From: Botryosphaeria dothidea
Lineage: Eukaryota > Ascomycota > Dothideomycetes > Botryosphaeriales > Botryosphaeriaceae
NCBI GenBank assembly: GCA_011503125.2
Contig: WWBZ02000022.1
Location: forward strand, 4,650,001 to 4,714,000
Length of the DNA: 64,000 nt
Direction of reading: 5' to 3'
The notes under the pieces were generated by a model that searched no databases, was not told the origin of the DNA, and saw only the letters and a program-made list of their open reading frames with translations. Of the stretch, positions 53,406 to 64,000 are shown piece by piece. How positions within the stretch are numbered: position 1 is the stretch's first letter; the number at the start of each line of letters is the position of its first letter. The position numbers and the translations under genes were made by a program.

Positions 53406-55950
53406 CGTGAAATAAGATTGGACAAAACGTTTCGAGTATGAATGTGAATGTGTGAAGGAATCGAGATATCCAGAGACAAACGCAGCGGTGTTATATCTCA
53501 ACAGCCCTGAATTCATCGTTGCGGACATTGCTACCTGCTGTGGTTTGAATGACTCGGTGGCTGTAAAATGACCATCTAAACGGCCTTCTATACAAAGAAA
53601 ATAGCCCTTTACCAATGCAGTGCTGTAGGACAAGCAAGGGATAAATCTTGAAGTGGATTGTCAAAGCGCACTAGATTCGGTGGCGTCAAGGTATGTGGGG
53701 ACGCTGAACAACGCGGCTCTAGCGTACCAGGCTGCGCTGGACAGTGACTATTGAAATGATTTAGCCATGCGAGGAAGAGCACGGAGGGTTTGCTTCAGGT
53801 AACACGTGTGTCAAGCCTAGACCACTCTCAATAGTTTACAACTGATATGACGTCTTTTATTGTGTTGGAAACTAAGGCCTTTGTCCGCAAACAGAGAATC
53901 TGTGACTCCTCGGGACATAGGCAATCTGTCACAGAGAAACGGCGAACACTATATGATTGACTCACGGGCGAAATCAATAATTTGTTGAAAGTCCAGCTAG
54001 CTACGTAAGGTGATCTTGGCAAATCCACGACAATGCAGGACGGCCTGATGCCAGTACTAGACGTCGTGGCGAGGAATGCGGACATACAGTATCTGGTGTT
54101 TCTGCTGTCAGCAGGTTTACGATACTCTGAATTTTTCTTTCCCACCCTGATTGGCTGAATGCTCATGGGGTCAGGTGTCTTATCGTGCTCCCTGAAGACA
54201 AACTTGAGCCTTGCGCGGCCGCTTGCACTCACCGAGTTCCAAAGCTGGACGATCTCAACCGTAGCGGCCGTGTTCGGAGCAACTCGTAAGATGGGCTGGC
54301 GGTCTAAACCGGCGAGACGAGGGCAAGATCTGGTCGCAGGAATTGCTGTCATGGAGTGGACTCGACGAGTGACAGGTCATGAAAACATGCCTCCCAAATG
54401 TAGAGAAGATAGAGCTCAAAGTAAGGGCAATCCCTTTGGTGCGATGACTCAAAAGGAGAGTGATGGACAATGTCTCCCTGAAAAGCCCGCAGATGGAGCG
54501 AGCCAGACGGAATTAAGCGGAAACAACGGAGTTTGGAGTCAAATATGATGGAATGCATGGACTGTAGTGGAGGCCATGGGCCTGGAATGACTCCTCCTTT
54601 GTTCTCTTTGTTCACTCATATCTCCAAGACCATTGGCAGATTAGCTCTAATAGCTCGCTTAACGAGTAGAGCTTGGCAGTTAGGTATATCAACCCCTGCC
54701 AACTCTCTCTTCAATCGATCATCCTTTCGCACCACATCCATCAAAATATATGAAGACGGGATGTGCCGCAACCTCTCGTGAGCTTGTCGTCAAGCCGCGG
54801 CTCAACATCGCGAATATTTAGTTAGTGGTATTCTGAGTTGTCCGATCGAGTGGAAGCGGTTGGAGCCGTAAAGTGCCGGCAGCGTAGGCTACCGCGCCGC
54901 AACCGCGAAGGATCCGGCGTTGCAGATCACCAGGTCGTCCGATATAAGATCAGAGGGCAGCCCCTCGCTTTTCTTGTGGGTGCTGAAGCTGCTCGCCTTT
55001 TGCAGCTCAGTTCGTTGCAATGAACTGCCAGTCGCTCGAGCGAAGAGAGTAACGACAGTCCGAATCACATCAAGCATCCAACGAGCGAGCTCTGATCTCT
55101 TCCTCATACGCGATTCGTTTGGCTATTCCGCCAGCCTGTACGAATTTCCATGCGGCGACCCTCTCGGTGATGGACGATGCAACGGATGCTGACGGATGGA
55201 CAGGCTCATACTTGGACGAATCACGATGGACGAAACTCCCAGATACCGTATATGCCGCATCAATGGTTGATTGGTCGGTAGTGGAAATATACTATCGTCA
55301 AGAAAAAGAAGCCTGAGGAGCGGGCATTTCAAAAACACCCCGGAGAAGATTTTGACATGGCGACTTGAGGCGTCGTGGGTGGTGAAGTAATCGGTCAGCT
55401 TCAGTCAAGAGCGGGAGGGAAACGGAGGCGTACGCAGAATCAAAGAGATGGGCATTGGCCGGTATTTCGGCGGCGAGCCGACAGGGGTCTCAGGCACATG
55501 CATGTTGACCCACCCACATACGCTCTCGGCTTCCCTGCAGCACGGTCTGACATACGGCAACTACTTACCGTCCCTCTTGAGCTCCGCCGTGTGCTATTCG
55601 TACGAGCCTTGAGTACGTTCATGCTTACGACACTATCCAGTGACGTCTCCCGAGTCGGCTTGGAGAAGTCGATAACCAGGGTGGATGCAGACCGGTGATA
55701 TGAGCCATATCTACTCGCCTGCATCACTTCGTCTTCATCTGGAGCAGGATCGACCGCGTGTTCGACGCAACGGGACGCCTCGGTACCGAAGCCGAATTGC
55801 ACTTCGTCCTGCTGCGGTCCAGCTTCGCCATGCTGCTTGACGTCGTTTGCCGCCAGGTCGAGCCTCTTGCCTGTTCCGAGCCGATTGATGCTGGTCGACC
55901 GTCCCACTTTTTCTGTCAGTGTCGATGCGGGGTCTGCGTCTGATAATATA
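53406..55950. other. Gene-poor region
   Basis: About 2.5 kb with many short ORFs on both strands but none with a recognisable domain or splice-supported continuity. The longest (54352-53828 minus and 55907-55440 minus) have low-complexity or shadow character. A hairpin near 54650-54690 (AGCTC...GAGCT) is not a tRNA. I see no gene that I can support. Confidence 0.4.
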
Positions 55951-56102
55951 CACCCCCCTCTTGCAGCCGACCGCTAGCGCGACGATTGTTAATCCCTACA
56001 GAACAAGGGTTTTTTGTGTATTCTCGTGGTGTGATAGGTCCAAATCGCATCAGTGCACGGAAAAAGCACATTACGCTAGCGGTCGGCTGCAAGAGGGGGG
56101 TG
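55951..56102. mobile_element. MITE of Tc1/mariner type, 152 bp
   Basis: Ends are perfect inverted repeats of about 29 bp: the left begins CACCCCCCTCTTGCAGCCG and the right ends with its exact complement. A TA dinucleotide lies outside each end, as expected for TA target-site duplication (31-bp symmetry at 55949-55979 and 56074-56104). The 90-bp interior has no coding capacity. The identity of the two ends suggests recent activity or insertion. A full-length relative elsewhere in the genome would be needed for movement. Confidence 0.85.
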
Positions 56103-56535
56103 TACGAGGGCCTGATAATTGTGGATGGACGGCTCCCACGGGGCAGTCCGGCTTTCTTACGTCGTGCTGCAGATGAGATGCACCATGCGCGAGCGTTGAC
56201 TGCACCTTGCCGTGCGTCACGGCGCCTCTCCCGTCAATCCCTTGTCTCACCAGAGCATCCTTGGCAGCGCCTAGTTCTCACCATGTTTTGCAAGTTCTGC
56301 GTACGGAATCCGACCCGCTTACCTGGGACTTCATCCCAGATGGACGAAGGCCGGAACCATGACTATCCGTTTTCCGCGTGCAACTCGCCCGCAAGGCCTG
56401 GGGAGTCCGTTGTGGGTGGGGGGGGGGGCGGTTGAATTCCTTGAGATACGAAGTCTTTAAAAGAAGAGATGAATCCACCCGAGTTGAGGGGTCAATCACC
56501 AATCTTCTCGTTCTCTTCTCCCTCTTCATTTGACC
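56103..56535. other. Intergenic region upstream of a P450
   Basis: About 430 bp between the MITE and the P450 start. It contains a G run (about 56416-56428) some 110 bp before the ATG. Presumably the P450 promoter; the MITE insertion sits at its distal edge. Confidence 0.4.
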
Positions 56536-58314
56536 ATGGATAAAGTCCACGGCCGAACTCTCCTGGACGTAGGAAAACTGCCCGTCTCCAATGGGTCCCC
56601 GAAATTGTTCACCCTCGAAAATATTCCGCTCCTCCTTGGAGGAGTTCTCTTCTTGGTAGCATCCACTGTTCCTCCTGACTGAGAGACCAAAGACTGACAG
56701 CAGCATCCGCAGCTCACGCTGAAATTTGTGGCAACGGTGTTCTACAATGTCTACTTTCACCCGTTGAGCAAGTGTAAGTGTTTCCAATCGATGATTCACC
56801 GATCTTTGCTTTGCTAATTCGCCCGGTTAAAGACCCTGGTCCGACGTATGCAGCCATGAGTCGATTGCCCTGGCATATCATTAGCTTGAGAGGCAATCAA
56901 CCAGAATGGGTACACGAGCAACACGAGAAGTATGGCGAGGTGGTCCGTCTTGGGCCCGACAGGCTCAGCTTCATCGATCCGCAAGCCTGGAAAGACATCT
57001 ACGGCCACCGCACCGGTGGACGTCCAGAGAATCCCAAGGACACGCGCTTCTACGAAAAGGCATACAACGGAGAAACCGACATCATCACGATCGAAGACAC
57101 AGTTGCACATGGGCGGCTACGCAGAGTCTTCTCGAATGCTTTCAGTGACAAGGCGTTGAAGCTCCAGGAGCCGTTGATCAAGAAGTATGTCGACCAACTC
57201 ATCGATAACATGCACCGCTCGGTCAAGGAAGACAAAGATGTCAACTTGGACCTGGTGAAGCTCTACAACTGCACCACGTTCAACATCATGGGCGACCTCA
57301 CGTTCGGCGAGCCGCTGGGTATGCTGGACAAGTCGGAATATACGCCATGGGTGAGAGCAGTCTTTGGCAACATCAAGACTGGAGCCATCGCGCGCATCCA
57401 CCTGGAGTACCCGTTCATCGGAGCTATCATCGGATGGTTGATCCCTCAATCGATGCGTGATATGGAGAGAATGCATTTCCAGCACTCGTCCGACCGCGTG
57501 GATCGTCGTCTTGCCAAGGGCACCAGCAACGACAAGCCAGACATCTGGAGCCTCGTGCTCGAGAAGGGCCAGGGTCAGCTGAGCATCGGCGAGATGCATG
57601 CGAACTCGTCCCTGTTCATGATCGCCGGGACCGAGACGACGGCCACGCTGCTGAGTGGTCTGACCTACTACTTCCTGAAGAACCCGGACAAGCTGCAGAA
57701 GGCGGTGGACGAGGTGAGGGCCATGTGCGAAGATGAGCTGACATTGGAGACGCTGCCCCGCCTGCCGTACCTCAACGCGTGCTTCGAGGAAGCTCTCCGG
57801 GTGTACCCGCCGGTGCCGATTGGACTGCCGCGCGTTATGCCGGAGGGAGGCAATGTGATCAGAGGCGAGTGGGTGCCAAGCAAGGTAGGAAGTTGAATTC
57901 CTCGAGCTAGCTGCCGTCTCACGCTAACATGACTTCTTAGACGCGAGTGCAGGTGCCGCAGTGGGCCGCATACCGATCACCTCTCAACTTCAAGGATCCC
58001 GACTCGTTCGTGCCTGAGCGCTGGCTCCCGGACGGCGGGTATGATAGCGACAGGAAAGAGGTGCTCCAGCCCTTCTTGTTCGGGCCGCGCAACTGCCTGG
58101 GAAAGAAGTAGGTCGACATTCTCCGATGTAAGGCCTTCGGCGCTAACTGAGGACGTGCAGTCTGGCTTATCACGAAATGCGGATCATCATGGCCAAGGTG
58201 CTGTGGCACTTTGACCTGGAGCTTTGCGAGCAGAGCGACAGGTGGGCTGACCAGAAAGTATTCAACCTGTGGCAGAAGCCAGAGCTTTGGTGCAGGGCGC
58301 GGCCGATTCGCTGA
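56536..58314 (+). CDS. Cytochrome P450, CYP65-like (isotrichodermin C-15 hydroxylase-type family)
   Basis: Exons 56536-56655, 56701-56773, 56833-57884, 57941-58107, 58161-58314 (521 aa, phases consistent; the exon 2 start may instead be 56713). It has an N-terminal membrane anchor (IPLLLGGVLFL, then TLKFVATVFYNVYFHPL) and YPGP hinge. Catalytic sites follow: I-helix MIAGTETTATLL with the Thr of oxygen activation, K-helix EEALRVYPP (ExxR), FVPERW, and heme loop FLFGPRNCLGKNLAY. The family relatives act in many fungal terpenoid and polyketide pathways, but the substrate here is unknown. It is not near any visible backbone gene; the PKS is ~28 kb away. All catalytic positions are intact, in contrast to the P450 at 17-19 kb. 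Confidence 0.88.
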
Positions 58315-59012
58315 AAAATGTGATCACATGCGAGCGGTGAAGAAAGCACCCAGTGGATTGGGAACAAGAGGTTCGTGCGGTACGATTGCTCAGCGGGAGC
58401 AAGTGTCGGGGAGCGGCCGAAGTCGCTTGTTTTCGATTTGTTTGGCAAGGGGCGGGGGGTTGGTAGACGAATTAAAGTTGATGGCGCGAGAGACGACGAC
58501 GATAAGTGATGTGATCAGTTGATGTCGGGACGACCGTGCTCGTGGGTTCCAGCACCCAGAAACGGGCGTGGTGGCCAAGGACGAAGGCAGACGGATGAGA
58601 TTTGCGCGGCCCAGTGGTTGCCCGACTGAAGCGGACATTGTGTACAGTGAAGACGGTGAAAAGGGAAGTTTGTCGAGGGAAACATGAGTCATGCGGCCAG
58701 CGGCGCGCGAGTCAGTCCTTGGCGCGGGGAAGGGGAGCTATGACGCTGCAGTTGCGCGCAAAGAAATTCAGGCAGCCACACCACTACTCCATCACTCTGT
58801 CTCCGCCGCCGATCGCCCACCTGCCGCCCCCTCCGCGGTATCCCGAGCGCTCGATCATCCATCCAGCCGTGTATCGCCGTCTGCGCTCCTGGTTCGCCCT
58901 CGCCACCATAGGCCGCAAGCACAAGCCACACCGCCAGCAGGCCCCCGCGGCCAAGGGCAAGCACGGCAAGGACAAAAACCCCAATCGAGGAAAGGCTGGA
59001 CGAGGCTGGAGG
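58315..59012. other. Intergenic region and possible 5' leader of the sirtuin gene
   Basis: About 700 bp between the P450 stop and the sirtuin ATG. The sirtuin frame is open upstream to about 58602 (basic, Pro/Lys-rich), but the family start favours 59013, so this is taken as promoter plus 5' UTR. Confidence 0.45.
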
Positions 59013-60289
59013 ATGGGTCAGGACGAGAGCAGCATCGTGGATGAGAGCATCCCGCCCGAGACGCTCCCCACCCGCGATCTCGCCGGCGTCGCCAAGTTCG
59101 TCCGCGATGGCCGCGCAAAGAGTGTCGTGGTCATGGTACGTCTCAATACATACTAGCTGGTCTTTATTAACTCTGCCTCCAGGTGGGCGCCGGCATCAGC
59201 ACGTCGGCTGGCATTCCCGACTTCCGCAGCCCAGACACCGGCCTGTACGCCAACCTCGCCCGCCTGAACCTGCCCTACGCTGAGGCCGTCTTCGACATCT
59301 CATACTTCCGGAAGAACCCGCTGCCCTTCTACACCCTCGCCCACGAGCTGTATCCAGGCAAATACCGCCCCACCATCACCCACTCGTTCGTCCGTCTGCT
59401 GTATGAGAAGGGCATCCTCCTGAAGCTGTTCACCCAGAACATCGACTGCCTCGAGCGTGAGGCCGGCGTGCCTGGTGACATGATTGTCGAAGCTCACGGT
59501 AGCTTTGCCGACCAGGCATGCATCGAGTGCGGTGCCTCGTATCCCGATGACAAGATAAAGGACCACATTGAGCGCATGGAACCACCCCATTGCGAACAGG
59601 CGAGCTGCGACGGCTTGGTCAAGCCCAAGATTGTCTTCTTCGGCGAGCAGCTGCCAGCTGCCTTCTTCAACAACCGGGACAAGCCCGCCGCAGCAGATCT
59701 CTGCATCGTCATGGGCACCAGCTTGACAGTTCAACCCTTTGCCAGCTTGCCCAACTTCGTCCGTGACGGCTGTCCAAGATTGCTCATCAACAAGGAGCAA
59801 GTTGGATCCATTGGCTCGCGTGGTGACGATGTCATTCTTCTGGATGACTGTGATACTGGCGTCCGCAAGCTTGCTGAGGCTTGTGGGTGGCTGGATGAGC
59901 TCGAAGCTTTGTGGGCTCAAACGGCGCCCAAGGCTGCCGGGGACCTCGGCCGGGAGCCTCCCAAGTCCAAAGACGAGGCCGTTGCAGACGAGGTTGAGAA
60001 GCTGAGCAAACAAGTGGACCAAACCCTCAAGCTGGCGGACAATCAGCACAAGTGGCTGGAGGACCACGTCGAGAAGAAGGCCAGCACTAAGCTCAGCCCT
60101 GATCCTCCGCAACCCACCAAGGAGCTCTCGGCAGAGCCTGACATGGGCAACGTTACTGACAAGGGTGAAAGCAGAGCCAAGTCTCCAGCCGACATTAAGC
60201 AGGACGCAACTCCCAAAGTTCCTACTGATGAACACAGTGGAAACCTGGCCCATGTATTCCCGCACATGTCTAAGAAGTCTTCCTTGTAG
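59013..60289 (+). CDS. HST2: NAD-dependent protein deacetylase, Hst2/SIRT2-type sirtuin
   Basis: Exons 59013-59135 and 59183-60289 (47-bp intron; 409 aa). The intron sits exactly between VVVM and VGAGIS. NAD-binding GAGISTSAGIPDFRSP starts near residue 43; TQNIDCLER is near 125; the catalytic His is in VEAHGSF (about 146). The zinc site has CIEC followed by C....C in HCEQASCDG; then KPKIVFFGE and MGTSLTVQPF. A Lys/Glu-rich tail of about 120 residues follows the domain, as in fungal Hst2 proteins. It removes acetyl groups from histone H4 and other lysines in cytosol and nucleus. The start at 59013 (MGQDESS) suits the family; upstream in-frame sequence is low-complexity. Confidence 0.93.
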
Positions 60290-60462
60290 CATACGCGACT
60301 AAGAATTTGATTTTATAGATGGGAACACCGGGCACGACGACTTTGACATGGTTCAGGAAATGGTTTTCTTTGGTGTGGTTAACGGCGTTGGATATTCCGC
60401 TCTCTTTTTCTTTAGAGGCGCCTCACATGAAGCTGTTGATTGACTGTTTATACCACCCAGCG

Positions 60463-61958
60463 TTAACGATGTATTGTGTTCTTCCTACGCTGCACTTGCC
60501 AGAGGCGGAACATAATGGCGGCGGCAAGTGCATAGGAGATGCCCGAGTAGATTTGAGGATACAGGTATGGGCGCTCTGCACCCGGCCGACGAATCTTCAG
60601 CGCGATGACTTCGGAGACTAGAAAGAGTCAGCTACGGATTGGCTCGCACGTTTTCTTCAACATACAGGTACAAGGCAGAACGGTTGTCGCCCATGCTAGA
60701 GACAGCATCGAATTCAGGTCTTTCAGTCCAGCCACTTCGACGCAGAGCGGTGAGATGGTCTTGAGAAGAGTCAGTAGGGCTCTGATACGTGACGGAGGAG
60801 CGGCACTCACCATCCACAGCACGCCCAGTATTGTGCCGCTGGTGATTGCGAAAAACACGAGGACTCCGTACGAATTCGAAGGTATCCAAACCGCAAACAC
60901 AATAACGGCACAGGCTGCCGTAGACATCCCTGCCACCTCGATCCTCCCAATACGGTCGCTTGCCCACCCCAGCGTCGGCCTCCCAACAGCCGTCCCCAGG
61001 TTCAAGAACGCCGTCACTGCTGACGCCTGGGAGTCCGACAACCCCAGGTAATCCTTCCCGTACGCCGACAAGCTATACAGCAACGTCATGTACCCAAGCA
61101 TACTGGCAAAGGCCCATCCAAGCAACAACAAAACGCTCTCCCGCCTCAGCAACGCAACGTCGAACCCCCGTATCGTCGCCCGCACCTCCTTGTTCCTACT
61201 GCGGATCAGCACCACCGCCACCAGGTTCACCACACCGCTCACGATCCCGATCATCCGCAGCGCCCAACCCAGCCCGCTCGTGGCGATCACCCGCTGCACC
61301 GCCAGCGCAAACACGATCCCGCTGATGCCCGATCCCGCCGATACGATCCCGTTGGCGAGGCTGCGCTTCTTCTCGAACCACTGGCTCGTCACGACCGCGG
61401 ACGGGAGGTACGCCAGGCCGATCCCGACGCCGACGAGCGCGCCTTGCGTTAGGTAGAGCTGCCAGATGGACGTGTGGGAGGCGAAGGAGGCGAGGATGTA
61501 GCCGGTCGTTTGGATCAGCACGCCGAAGAGCATGGGGACGTGGATGCCCAGGCGCCGCGTCAGGATCGTGACGGGCGTGGCGAGCGAGAGCGAGCAGCCG
61601 AATTGGAGGCCGCCGATGAAGGCGTAGTCGAGCGCTGTGGCGGTGGGGAAGATATCGGCGCTGAGGTAGTGCGAGAGGAAGACGCCGTAAGTCTGCCGAT
61701 GGTTCGTTAACATAGGATCATACATTTATCTGGATCAGGAGAAAAGAAGATTGAGAAAGTAGGTGGAAATGGTATTGTGAGGGCGTCATGAGTACTCACT
61801 GCAGCAATTCCCCACGTGCATGCATTCAAAAAGAAGACGCAGACGACGCAGACCCAGCCGTATCCTCCATCGGGTACCGTTTCTGGATCCTGGATAATTA
61901 CTCCTTCTGGCGTTCCCTCCGGAACTGCATGAGATGCGCTTTCAGGATCACTGCCCAT
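60463..61958 (-). CDS. Monocarboxylate transporter-like MFS permease
   Basis: Exons 61958-61800, 61692-60811, 60759-60666, 60617-60463 (429 aa, phases consistent; introns 107, 51 and 48 bp). The N-terminus carries the family signature D-G-G-Y-G-W (VPDGGYGWVCVVCVFFLN), then WGIAATYGVFLSHYL. Twelve hydrophobic segments follow, with the MFS-like loop RPTLGWASDRIGRI between the two halves. The C-terminus ends LVLP-style as VLPCTFSEVIALKI and YLYPQIYSGISYALAAA. Such proteins move monocarboxylates or related small acids across the plasma or vacuolar membrane; the substrate is not predictable. It is convergent with the sirtuin gene, with 174 bp between their stops. Confidence 0.88.
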
Positions 61959-63423
61959 TGTTCTTCGAGTTCTGTGCTGCTCTGTGGATTTTTGAATGCT
62001 GAAGAGGGGTGAAATCGATGACGATTTGAGGCTCCAAACGATGGAGCAATCTTTGGAACTTTTTTCTTCTTGTTCGCTGCCCTCTTGATACAAGAGACTT
62101 TAGAATTTCTTGCTAGGAAAGAATCTTAGCGGGTAGATGAAACTGTGTATTCTGTGAAGGACTTTATCATCTCGAAGAAAATCCCTACCAGAGGTTGCGC
62201 ATCGTCAGGGAAATGGTGAAGTGCTCGGCTTCCCATGCCGAAAGCGGGGTGTTGTGTCAGCGAGCTTGGTTGAGAAAGGCATGTGTGACGGAGACACCCC
62301 ACCTTCGAGGCGGCTGGTGGCCGAGGGCTCGGCTATCCATTACAGGGGGTTTACAACCTTCAAACATAAAACAAAATTTGTGTTGTCGGTGAGCAATTGT
62401 CTAGAACAAGGATGGATACCACTTCGGACAAGAGGCCGCTCCGGAACAGGCCCTGAGTTATCTGTGATAGGTTTACAGGATCCTATTCTGGTCTGCCCCC
62501 GAAAACACTCTATTTCGGCCATATCATCCACCGCTTCAATACCCCCCTGTATGCATCATGGTGGCAAACTTTGTCGTAGATAAGGAACTGCGATTTCGGA
62601 GACTCGATGCAAAGGATGCTGTTTCTCGACACCGTTCCATCAGATTAGATGCTCGCGGTGTTGAATCTGACAAGATGGGCTGAGCTGGCGTTCCACTGCC
62701 TTCCAGGCGATGCAGTGACTAGGTGTGGCTGATGCGGATGCCTTGATTTACCTGATACGCCGCATTCCCCGCATTGATTGACGCCGGCGGTCCGTTGCAG
62801 TGTTGACGCTACTGCCACTCGATCGGGCCACCGCCGAGAATCATCCCGCCTTCCGCCTTCCGAGTCTTCGTCCGAGAAGTCCGATACGTCAGGGACCAAG
62901 GAACGAATTTACGCTTTTCGTCAATTGAGTGCACAGTGCTATTTCTCTACCAGATAAACTTCCCGTGAGGCTCAATCTTATTAACGTTCCGCCAACACCT
63001 GGACGGCTCATCCGCAACAACCAGGACAAGCCATCAAGAATAACCTATAATATCCCCAAATACCAGATCAATGGACTATATCTGTGCAATTAGTGTAAAT
63101 ATAATTCCCTAGCTTCTGTTGCAGGACTCCGGATGTTCTTTGTAGAAGATCCGATGCGCATGGTGGTGCGCGGATGTGACTCTCGCTCTCGGCCGAGAGG
63201 ACTGTTCCTTATTATGGGGTTAGCAGGTAGATCATGGCTGTTTACAGCTACCTACACATTGATGAGGACGTACTGCATGGACAGTGACCAAAACTGCCCT
63301 ATTCCGCGCCAAAGTTCCGATCCGTTTGAGTATAGCGGATAACAATTACCGTTCGAGTATTTAAACCCTGGGTGGAAGCAGATCTAGAATCCCAAATTCT
63401 CATCCCCTTTTGTTGGAAGCATC
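61959..63423. other. Intergenic region between the transporter and the right-end P450
   Basis: About 1.46 kb. It holds both upstream regions. Several short ORFs occur without recognisable domains. A TATA-like context and the start-proximal AT-rich stretch at 63350-63420 probably belong to the P450 promoter. Nothing else was seen. Confidence 0.45.
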
Positions 63424-64000
63424 ATGGAAGCTAGAACTGAGCCCTTTTCGCTACCTTTGGGTAGCTACTCTCGTTCGTCATTATTTGTAACGTTTCTGTT
63501 AGGTTACCTGACTTGCACCATCATTTACCGTGTCTTCTTCCATCCTCTACGCAAAGTTCCCGGTCCATTTCCAGCGAAGTTCACCGAGCTATGGCGTACC
63601 AGAAGGTACGTTCTTGGTAACTGGCACCAGGATATCCTCGACCTGCACCGCAAGTACGGTCCGGTTGTTCGGCTGTCCCCAAATGAAGTTAGCTTTATCG
63701 ACAAGGATGCCTTGCTGGCAGTCTACGGTCATTCGAAGGGGACAAAGAAGGTGAGAAACAATCCCATGAGCGCAGGTCGTCGCCAGGCAAAGTTTTGACA
63801 CTCCTCTGATAGACGGATTGGTATGACACATGGAAGTTTCCTAACGCCACCAACTCATTCTTCAATTCCACGGACCCTCGCGAACATTCTTTCCTGCGCA
63901 AACGTGTCGCCTCTACATACTCGATGACGTCCATCCTGTCCATGGAGCCGCGTATACAACAGGTCGCTGATGTCTTTTGGTCTCGGCTGGGCGACTTTGC
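63424..64000 (+). CDS. Cytochrome P450, N-terminal part (continues beyond the window)
   Basis: Exon 1 is 63424-63750; exon 2 starts at 63813 and runs off the edge (62-bp intron, phase 0). The protein begins with a membrane anchor (SLFVTFLLGYLTCTIIYRVF), FHPLRKVPGPFPAKFTELW and LHRKYGPVVRLSPNEVSFID. Exon 2 continues with PREHSFLRKRVASTYSM, the C-helix region of fungal P450s (H...R). The heme loop and I-helix would lie outside. It resembles the CYP3-clan type of fungal metabolite clusters. Whether it is complete cannot be judged. Confidence 0.8.

Noticed and set aside
53828..54352. 174-codon minus-strand ORF with a beta-rich segment
   Set aside because: A weak resemblance to an adaptor ear-like domain was considered, but the rest is low quality, there is no splice support and the surrounding frames are closed.
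54640..54700. tRNA-like hairpin (AGCTC...GAGCT)
   Set aside because: No T-arm GGTTCGAATCC box, anticodon arm or 7-bp acceptor stem could be placed.
55440..55943. Overlapping ORFs on both strands near the MITE
   Set aside because: Neither shows a domain; both strands are equally open, as expected by chance in this composition.
1..64000. CRISPR arrays, rRNA genes, bacterial operons
   Set aside because: The gene structure is eukaryotic with spliceosomal introns. The only short-unit tandem repeat has 9-bp units without spacers, and no rRNA segment was recognised.

Overview
The window is nuclear DNA of a filamentous ascomycete (Pezizomycotina). Genes are cut by many short introns (about 46-107 bp, GT(A/G)AGT donors, CTAAC/CTGAC branch sites). 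Families are typical of these fungi: F-box proteins, fungal-specific transcription factors, P450s, a highly reducing polyketide synthase and an Atg22-like permease. The first ~8.8 kb carries the signature of repeat-induced point mutation (RIP): CpA and TpG are almost absent and TpA dominates. Class or genus cannot be told from the sequence alone.

Layout. 1-9.67 kb: RIP-destroyed retroelements, namely a Ty3/Gypsy-type gag relic and two head-to-tail LINE (Tad1-like) copies offset by ~3.2 kb, with RIP fading out inside the second copy. 9.98-13.9 kb: two related F-box genes. 14.3-15.6 kb: a small gene resembling the C-terminal tail of fungal sterol-glucosyltransferase-like proteins. 16.2-28.1 kb: a compact secondary-metabolite locus with a LaeA-type methyltransferase, a divergently transcribed CYP52-like P450 and a 2495-residue highly reducing PKS (KS-AT-DH-cMT-ER-KR-ACP). 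A degenerate ~230 bp direct repeat lies on both sides of this locus. 28.9-30.6 kb: a third F-box gene. 31-36 kb: an Atg22-like permease divergent from a GH3 hexosaminidase-GNAT fusion. 36.3-37.4 kb: an acidic hypothetical protein.

38-50.3 kb: a partly decayed region with a small-GTPase relic, an intact SDR, a stub of an FAD monooxygenase, a probable LTR, a truncated transcription factor, a cupin protein, an intact 1269-residue ABCB multidrug transporter whose 3' end is duplicated as a large hairpin, and a second transcription factor. This could be the remains of a second metabolite cluster. 51.6-62 kb: mostly housekeeping genes (SUB1/PC4 coactivator, HST2-type sirtuin, monocarboxylate transporter), plus a CYP65-like P450, a small Pro/Ser-rich hypothetical gene and a 152 bp Tc1/mariner-type MITE. 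A further P450 runs off the right edge.

Exon models were built by hand. For the multi-exon genes described as frame-checked, exon lengths sum to whole codons and each junction preserves phase. Function calls rest on visible motifs; no database search was run.
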